Of a DNA stretch of 64,000 nucleotides, positions 56,310-64,000 are shown in pieces. Source of the stretch: Tillus elongatus. Lineage: Eukaryota; Arthropoda; Insecta; Coleoptera; Cleridae. The notes under the pieces were generated by a model. The model made no database searches. It was not told the DNA's origin and was given only the letters and a program-made list of their open reading frames with translations. Position 1 is the first letter of the stretch. Each line of letters opens with the position of its first letter. Location: assembly GCA_964006375.1 (NCBI GenBank), contig OZ023264.1, positions 176,610,010-176,674,009 on the forward strand, given 5' to 3'. Position numbers and translations under genes: made by a program.

Positions 56310-58830
56310 TACAATATTATTATTGAATAATAATGACTACTACCTCTTGTTTGAGGCTCTCGAGTCCCTGTGCATAAAATATGGTCCCGAGACATTCTTA
56401 GTTGGTGACTTTAACATGCCTGAATATGCTTCTTGTCGTCAGAACGACCCCTCCGCCCTTGTGTCTGCTTTTCAAAATTTCTGTAATCTACTACTCCTTG
56501 GACAGTTTAATCATGTTGAGAATATTAACAACAGGATTCTTGACGTGGTTTTGTTTACAGACACTTGCTTGGTGTGGGAGGCTCTTGATTCACCCGTGAT
56601 TCCTGATGGTCATCATCACCCCTTAATCATAGAGTTTCCGGTCAGGGGTTCAGTGGTCTCTTCTCCTGTTGGTAACACTGGGCAAAGATCATATAATTTT
56701 CGAAAATGTGGTTTTGTCAGATTGTATGCGGAGCTTGGCGGCTTGTGCTGGGATGGCATGGATGGGCTTCAGGATGTTGATTCTATGCTTGACTTTTTCT
56801 ATTCCAGAATCTACGACTTGTTTGATCTGTATGTTCACATGACTGCTTCAAGAACATGTAATAGGTATCCCCCGTGGTTTTCTAAAGAAATTTAGGTTAG
56901 TATCAAATATAAATATTCATTATGGTGTAAGTTCAAGAAGTCTGGAAATGTGGAGTTTCTGGATAGATTTAGGGAGCTGAGACAAAAACTTAAGAGAGGC
57001 ATTTATCTTTCTCGAGTAAACTACTTTCAGAGGGTTGAAAGAGAGATTAGGTCTAATCCTAAAAAATTCTGGAACTTCTCTTCTCGCCGCCGTCAAAACT
57101 TTTCTATTGGGAATTCATCTAACCAGCAACAGGCAGTTGACAGTTTTGCTTCTTATTTTGCGGGATGTTCTGGTTCCACCCCCACCTCATCACCTACAGC
57201 CGCCAGCCTGGCTTCGGGTGACATCACAATGTTTTTTGTTGATGACTTTACAGATGATGAAATTATTACAGCTGCTAAGAGAATTAAGGCTAACATGTCT
57301 TGTGGACCTGATCTAGTTCCTGACTTCTTGGTGCGCGACTGCTTATATGATTTCCTGACTGGAACATTCCCCACGATTTGGAAGCTGTCACGGGTTTTCC
57401 CTGTCTTCAGGGCGGGGGATAGTGGTGATCCATCAAACTATCGACCAATATCCATACTATGTGTCTTCTGTAAGATTTTTGAGGCCTGCCTTTTTCAGCG
57501 AATACTGTTTCACATCAAAAACAGACTCTCTATTTCTCAGCATGGTTTCATTCCAGAGAGATCGACTGTAACGAATTTAGTTGACGTTACACAGTTCATT
57601 GCGTCCGCTCTTCACAGGTTGATGTTGTGTATACTGATCTATCTAAGGCCTTCGATTGTCTAAATCACTCTGTTCTGATGACAGGATGAGGGCTATCGGA
57701 TTCTCCGAGGGCTTGCTTGGCTTATTCAGATCTTACCTGGATGGAAGGAGGCAATTTGTTGAGGTTGGGAGCTTCAAATCTAACACCTATCACGTAACTT
57801 CGGGAGTGCCGCAGGGTTCCATACTCGGTCCATTACTGTTTAATATATTTATTGACCAAGTTAAACATGTTTTACATGTTCCTTTTTTAATGTATGCAGA
57901 TGATATTAAGATTTTCGAAAATATTTCGAGTGTTGATGACTGTTTGCAGCTCCAGAACTGTCTTCAGATCCTTGATGAATGGTGTTGTCGAAGTGGTCTT
58001 TCTATGAATATTTCCAAGTGTTGTGTGATGTCCTTTACTCGAAATAAGCACGCAATTACTTTCGGGTACAATATAAGAGGGCTTCTACTTGATCGCGCCG
58101 GGACAGTTAAGGACCTTGGAATTGTTTTTGATGGTACTCTATCTTTTAAACCACACTATGAGCAGACTGTCAGTTCTGCTTACACAACTCTAGGGTTTCT
58201 GATAAGAAACAGCAAAAATTTCTCACAGACTGACACCCTCCTCTTGGCTGTTTGGTTAGGTCCCGACTTGAATATGGCTCAGTTGTGTGGGCTCCTACTT
58301 ATGAGATACATGTGGCAAGCCTGGAATCAGTGCAAAGAAAATTTCTAAAATTTCTTAGCTTTCGGAGGATGGTCGATATCCGTCTATTGGTTTTCCTCAG
58401 GAAAGTTTACTTCTTCGCTTTAGTCTGCAGAGTCTGTCGATGCGCAGGCAGTGCAGTTTCATTATATTTTTATATAAACTGGTTAATTCTGTGTTCGATT
58501 GCCCTAATCTGCTTCAGCAACTTAGTTTCAATGTGCCTCGTATTGCAGCACGTTTTCCACGCACATTTTATCTCCCGACTGCTCGTACATGATTGCTGCG
58601 ATCGTCTCCAATTTACCAGATGTGCAATGATTACTCTGTACTGCAAGACCGCCTAGATATCTTCTCATGTAATATATCAGAGATAAAAATGTTTTTCAAA
58701 GCTATCTAATTTGTGACTCTTTTTTGTATAGTTTGTTTGATTATTGTTTGTTATTATGTTTTGTGTATTAGCCCATCCTTAATTTGGCTTTTAAGCTGTT
58801 GGATGGTGTATGAATAAATAAATATATAAA
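56310..58830 (+). pseudogene. Jockey-like LINE, degenerate
   Basis: Endonuclease C-terminal part: FLVGDFNMPEYA, NRILDVVLF and IPDGHHHPLIIEF, then a stop at 56893. RT: NMSCGPDLVPDFLVRDC, FPTIWKLSRVFPVFRAGDSG, NYRPISILCVFCKIFEA, QHGFIPERSTVTNL, VVYTDLSKAFDCLNH (split by a frameshift near 57630-57660), TSGVPQGSILGPLLFNIFID and LMYADDIKIFENIS with an intact YADD. Then SMNISKCCVMSFTRNK and TVKDLGIVFDGTLSFKPHY. The 3' UTR has GCCCATCC...GGATGGTG and ends with GAATAAATAAATATATAAAT. The 5' end is missing. Preserves more RT motifs than the other Jockey-like copies, yet has at least three frame breaks. Confidence 0.9.
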
Positions 58831-59845
58831 TAAATAAAATTATTAACATCATATATAAATTTCAGCTTTTATAAAACACCTTAATTTTTTTGCACTGTAC
58901 AAAGTATCTACCATGACCTTGGAACCGCCATAGCTGTCTGCCATTGTCATTTTTAGATACCAATAAGAAATTATTATAAAATATCCAAGCGGCAGCCTTT
59001 ATACTATGACGTTAAGCTTTGTCACATTTTTACACCCTCCATACCCGAGTGACAGTATAGGAACCGCCGGTACAACTAACTAGCCCCCGTCTCATGTACG
59101 GCAGGTATAAAAGAGTGAATGAAAAAAATATAGGGTTTTATAAAATACTGTAAGTCTGGCGGCCACTGGCTTTTAGACTATAAATACCAACCTGATAGAT
59201 CATGTTTACATGTAAGCTTTTGTATATATTTCACTAATGGTCTACCAAGTTGAAATGTCATTTAACTAACTTAACTGGCTGAAGCAAGTAGCAGTGATGA
59301 TTTGGTTTTGTTATCATTACACAAAAAGAGATTTTAAACATACTGTTAAAAAAGTTGTAATTGTATTGAATGTTATAAATGTGTATTTATGTATAGCTCA
59401 GTGTTAGATGGTGCTATCAGTTGCACTGTTATACCTGTACTTATGTGATACATAATTCTAGTATTAATTATACCAAAATTTTTTAAATGATGAGAAAAAT
59501 TCAGGTAATTATTTTTATAAAATGATATATATTCGCTTAAGATTTTGTGTTAAATATTTATTATATTTTTAACTATTCAATTATGTAGCTTTGTAAATGA
59601 TGTTTTATACTTAATGTTAACATAATAGAAGTGAGAATTTAATAAATTTTTTTTATCAATTGATTTCCTACCCCCAACTAGCATAATTGGTCAGTGAAAC
59701 GTAGCATAGCGACTGTCGTGATAATTTCTAAGTGTTTCACCACCAGTGAGTGATATGTTATAGAAACGTTCCTATCACGGGGCAACCACCAAAATGGGGA
59801 ATGGCGGCAAGGTTACAGCTTGATATCTGGAACTTATCCAGCTAC
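58831..59845. other. No gene recognised
   Basis: AT-rich intergenic DNA; no repeat recognised. Confidence 0.4.
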
Positions 59846-60853
59846 GTTCCAACTAGTCATGAGTTGTTATTTAACAATCTGTTATTTTTTAACTGTTGCC
59901 GAGCCGCAACAGTAACAACCTGTTATGGATATATGAAAATAACAGGTTACAGGAGGACCAGAAACACTACAGCAGAAATCTATTTGCGTTTGCGCTTTAC
60001 ACTATAACTCGGACTCGTATCTGTTTCTGTTGCACTGCAACTAGCTACGATAAATCAACATCGGTTTTCATCCGCAACTGTTATAACAGGATGAATGGAC
60101 ATGAGACTGAGAATGCTAAATATGTATGGGTATAGAGCGGACCTTACTTCATAACATATTACTTAACACTTTATACTAGTGTGCTCACAGCTTTGGGAAC
60201 GTAGGATCCTGGGTACAATGAAACTGTGAAATTTTATCAGGTTGTTGATCGGGATACAGACACTACTACTACTACTAATCGCTGAAACTTTAAAAATCTC
60301 AGGAACAGTACCAATTTTAATGAAATTATAAAAATATTCCCTGTACCCGGTATAGTTGAAACCAGACACACTTCACCCTATAGGTAGAGAGAGAAAAATA
60401 GTTTTAATTTTAAAAAAATATATTTATTTTATTTTTTGCTTACAATAATTCATGTATTTCATATAACTCTCATTTTCAAGTAAAAAATGGCTATACAGGT
60501 TTTCAAGCTCAATGCTTAACTAATACTTAATTAGTAAAGAAAATTCGAAAGAAATTTTTTATTGTTGATTTTTTTACCAAATTATTAGTGATAAATACCC
60601 AAAAAAAAACCCTTCAAGATTTTATTTTATAAAAAAATTATTAATTATTTTAAACATAAAACAAAAATATTCTTTTATTTTAAACATTATATAGTTGCAT
60701 AGTATAGTAAACAATTTAAATTATGTTTCAGAGAATTAGAGATATCTAAAGTTTTTGCTCTATCCACATTGTTTCATAATTATTTTTTTCTTTTTATTTA
60801 AATTAATCACCTTCACACCTCAGGCCGGATCAAGTCATACAAATAACGAGAGA

Positions 60854-61557
60854 TAGTGATGGGTCGTTATTTAACTGTCAGCTTTTTTTTAGCGGCTAAC
60901 GAGAAGTAACGGTAACGACTAGTTACCGACTTATAAAACTAACGGCTTAAAAAATAACGCTTTTTACACTAAGCTAGAATTCGGAGTCGTGTCTGTTTCA
61001 GTTCCACTTCCACTGCAACTAGGTTCGATGAATAAACATCGGTTTTCATCGGCATCGGCAACTGCTATTTAACCATTTAACGGGATGAATAGCCTTGAGA
61101 TTGGGAATGCTCGCTCTCGCTCACAGCTTTAGGGACGTACGATCTTCGGTACAATAAAACGGTCGGTTTAATTTTAACTTTAACCGGTTGTTGATGGTGA
61201 TACGGCATACCGACACTACTACACAGAGTTATTCTGTTAAACTGAGAAGCTGTTATTTTTGAACAGTTGAGTTTCCCACTAGTATGTAAAGCCAAATATT
61301 TAATAATCAAAAATGTTGGGTAAAAAGATGAATTTCTGTAAAAACGTGTTATTACTTTCACTATAGACAACGCAAAATAGGGTTATTTCACGTGAAATTA
61401 AAGTACTTATTTATTTAAATTTATATACATTACCTAAGAAAACAGTTAACACGTCATTTTCCTTTGTCTGATAATAGTTATCAAATTGATTAAAAAAATA
61501 TAATGATACAATATTTTTTAATATCTATATACCTACATTTCAATATAAAAAATTAAA

Positions 61558-61646
<89 letters not shown>

Positions 61647-62404
61647 GGTGTTTCCAAATTGATGCGAAAAATTTTACAGGGTGATTCTTTGGCGAAAAAT
61701 AAGGGGTGTCTTTTTATTAAGTTTTTCTTAAAACCCCTTCTCCTCCAACTTACAGCCCTTTGAAATTTTTGAAACTAATTTTAAAACAACGAATATTAAA
61801 ATAAGTAAATAAACAATTAATACTATATATCTTCCAATTTTTTTTAAAACAAACTCAATTTTTATACTGTTTCTTTACCGAAATTTTATTAGCTGCGTTA
61901 TGTTATGGAGTTTTTAGAATCACTCCCTGTGTAGCAATAAAAGTTCTAACGTCCCAAGGCGTGATAAATAATGATATTTATTGATTCTTGCTGTGGCATT
62001 GACATTTACGTAAAGACCCTGATAAAATAAATTTGTGAGAAATGACTAGTTTATAATTCCTAAAACATCTAAGTAAATTCTTATAGAAGACTCCTTTCTG
62101 ATTTCTAAAAGTTTCACTTCAGAGTGGCAAAATATTTACGACACGCTTATTATAATTTCTTAACCCTTTGTTTCCTTTTCATATCGACAAAATTTGAGAT
62201 TTATACACTACGTGAAATAACGGGGTAAAAATACAATGCATTTATACTAGTGTGCTCGCTATCGCTCACAGCTTTGGGAATGTAGGATACTATCGATCGA
62301 CTATCCATTTTAAAATAACTGAAGCCGTTATTTTCAGCGGTTATTGTTAAATAACGTTAACGGCTTCAGCTGTTAACAGAAAATAACTGTTTTTCCCATC
62401 ACTA
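60854..62404. mobile_element. Nested hAT-type element, 1.55 kb, with 8-bp target duplication
   Basis: Begins TAGTGATGGG and ends CCCATCACTA. ACGAGAGA flanks it at 60846-60853 and 62405-62412. It shares the termini of the outer element but has a different subterminal sequence (TCGTTATTTAACTGTCAGC; ACGTTAACGGCTTCAGCTG). Contains (AT)n at 61561-61643. No transposase. Related subfamily inserted into the outer copy. Confidence 0.93.
61561..61643. repeat. (AT)n microsatellite
   Basis: About 83 bp of AT. Followed by CAGGGTGTTTCCAAATTGAT, a phrase commonly seen at the ends of insect DNA transposons. Confidence 0.97.
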
Positions 62405-63250
62405 ACGAGAGATATGATATTCCGACTACCTATTTTTAGACCTGTCACGCGCATGGTGTCAAGTGGTGAGTCCAATGCAACAATAATATGCTGTCGTGCA
62501 GTGAGGTTTGACGTTTCATCACAACCTCTTAACAAATTACGTATTTTACTAATATTTAAGTGCATACAGTTGGAAGTAATAAAAATGAAAAAAGATTAAA
62601 TATAGTGCTGCGATCTATATTACCTGAAAAAGACAATACAAGCGTAACTTCAACCGCATTAAACTGACGTATAAAAACTTTTTGATTGCGAATGACTTTG
62701 TTTTATGTGTGTAGTTGGACTTCTATAACGTTACTCACCACGTGACGTCATAGGAGGGGGCGGGGCATCTGCGCAATATCATATCTCTTCTAAATCATTA
62801 TATCATGGGATCAACTGATAGTTACATCCATGATACAAATAACGAGAGATATGATATTCAGACTACCTATTTTTAGACCTGTCACGCGCATGGTGTCAAG
62901 TGGTGAGTTCAATGCAACAATAATATGCTGTCGTGCAATGGGGTTTGACGTTGCATCACAACCCTCTTAACAAATTACGTATTTTACTAATATTTAAGTG
63001 CATACAGTGGAAGTAATAAAAATGAAAAAGATTAAATTTAGTGCTGCGATCTATATTATCTGAAAAAGATAATATAGGCGTAACTTCAACCGCATTAAAC
63101 TGACGTATAGAAACTTTTTGATTGCGAATGACTTTGTTTTAAATGTGTAGTTGGACTTCTATAACGTTACTCACCGCGTGACGTCATGGGAGGGGGGCGG
63201 GGCATATGCGCAATATCATATCTCTTCTAAGTTATAATATCATGAGTTAC
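62405..63250 (+). repeat. 437-bp tandem duplication inside the outer hAT element
   Basis: ACGAGAGATATGATATT starts at 62405 and again at 62842. The following text (ACCTATTTTTAGACCTGTCA, CAACAATAATATGCTGTCGT, GGGGCGGGGCAT, CAATATCATATCTCTTCTAA) is repeated with few changes. Each unit begins GAGATATGATATT and ends AATATCATATCTC, so each resembles a short TIR element. Confidence 0.9.
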
Positions 63251-63251
63251 A

Positions 63252-63316
63252 TCGCCCGGGGATTGAACCCGTGTAGCAGCGAATCTACTTTACCTAACTA
63301 CACCACCGGACGGGTC
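63252..63316 (-). tRNA. tRNA-like sequence within the hAT element
   Basis: Minus strand: CCGGTGGTGTAGTTAGGTAA (A-box region), a GTAG...CTAC arm, and CGGGTTCAATCCCCG (B box and T arm). A shortened version is in the other hAT copy (about 16975-17000, CTACACCACCGGACGGG), so it belongs to the element. The acceptor stem is imperfect; a captured tRNA pseudogene. Confidence 0.55.
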
Positions 63317-63470
63317 CAGCTACTGTTACTACGTCTACGTGGAATTCTTAATAATTCATAGTTCATACTGTTATTTTGAACCTGTTATATTTAACTGTTT
63401 TTTCTAAATAACAGTAACTGTTGCCACCTGTTAAAGCAATATAACAGTTTTTCCCATCACTAGTTCCAAC

Positions 63471-64000
63471 AGCGTAGCGAGTGTAAACAGCATGTCAGTG
63501 AGGTCCTTTATTTCGTTACTTAAAAATCCTGCTAAGTACGCATAATCAATGCAACTGGTTATTACTGTGCCGAGACGCTCGTATTAATATTGATCTTGTC
63601 GTCAAATATCAAACCTCTTAATGTCACGTCATTTCATGATGATAGTCCATTTTTTCAATGAGAGGGAATGTACGTCATATGCCTCAACCAATGAAAACGC
63701 CAGAAATACCTTGACGTCCCTAATATTGTGGATTTGTGAAAACGCGACCAGGATCTGCTTTCAATATCGATTTTCTGAGGGACATTTAGAATCATTGAGA
63801 TCGACAATAATAGGGGTGGTTATTGCTGTCGCACACACAGAGAAGGCTAGCTTGTAATAAGTACAGTTAAATATGGCCATTAAATTAATGAGTAAGAAAA
63901 AGACAGCAACCCCTTTTTTTGTTCCATATTTTGCTGTTAAAAATTTGTTTCGACTGTCATTTATTTGGTTTCCCTTCCTGTTCAAAAAATTACATTTCTA
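63471..64000. other. No gene recognised
   Basis: Overlapping frames on both strands (63621-63985) have no family resemblance. Ordinary intergenic sequence as far as can be seen. Confidence 0.4.

Larger units (their letters stand above)
59854..63462. mobile_element. hAT-type element, 3.6 kb, with 8-bp target duplication
   Basis: Begins TAGTCATGAG and ends CCCATCACTA. GTTCCAAC flanks it on both sides (59846-59853, 63463-63470). Subterminal regions match the element at 15682-17139 (AACCTGTTATGGATATATG, CATCCGCAACTGTTATAACA, CTACACCACCGGACGGGTCC). It encloses a nested related element (60854-62404) and a 437-bp duplicated segment. No transposase frame. Without the nested part it is about 2.05 kb. 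Confidence 0.93.

Noticed and set aside
63621..63985. Frames on both strands at the right edge
   Set aside because: They overlap antisense to each other and show no recognisable domain.

Overview
The window is AT-rich animal nuclear DNA, almost certainly from an insect with a repeat-laden genome. It carries one recognisable host gene, a sequential set of exons for an alpha/beta-hydrolase of the ABHD2 type (Drosophila Hydr2), on the + strand. The exons have consensus GT-AG introns, one of them only 53 bp. Nearly everything else is transposon debris: non-LTR retrotransposons (Jockey-like, and a second family with RT plus RNase H), Penelope-like elements with GIY-YIG domains, a mariner, a long-TIR Tc1/mariner-like element, hAT elements with intact 8-bp target duplications, foldback elements, MITEs, tRNA-derived SINE heads, a probable solo LTR, and about fourteen microsatellites, mostly (TA)n. 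I cannot assign the species. There are no bacterial operons, CRISPR arrays or rRNA genes.

Layout. 1-9.1 kb: TA-microsatellite repeats, MITEs, a long-TIR DNA transposon (2684-4122) and a recent tandem duplication (5453-6378). 9.1-14.5 kb: an unclassified repeat split by a 2.07-kb TG...CA insertion (10037-12104), then a minus-strand LINE. 14.55-40.07 kb: ABHD2, with recovered exons at 14554-14726, 22145-22312, 22366-22552, 26286-26635 and 39887-40068. The 5' exon(s) for the N-terminal membrane anchor were not found. The introns hold a Jockey-like LINE, an RNase-H LINE, several Penelope-like fragments, foldback elements and a mariner nested in a Penelope-like element. 40.07-41.46 kb: probable 3' UTR. 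41.5-49.6 kb: mostly unannotatable intergenic DNA with a GC-rich block near 47-47.8 kb. 49.6-58.8 kb: two Jockey-like LINEs and a truncated RNase-H LINE. 59.85-63.46 kb: a hAT element containing a second, nested hAT element.

The five exons join in one continuous reading phase to give 352 residues. They contain the full catalytic triad (Ser in GFSLGG, Asp in KDDP, His in HGGHLGF), so the gene looks intact despite introns loaded with mobile DNA. In the 13-kb last intron there is a 15-nt sequence bounded by a long polypyrimidine-AG and a perfect GTAAGT. It is in phase with its neighbours and could be a cassette microexon placed between the catalytic Asp and His.

The other theme is self-cleaving RNA. 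At least four places match the hammerhead ribozyme core, and three or more of them share one unusual architecture (an 8-nt or 6-nt self-complementary stem III) known from Penelope-like elements. One further hammerhead core sits in a roughly 290-bp unit with partial direct repetition.
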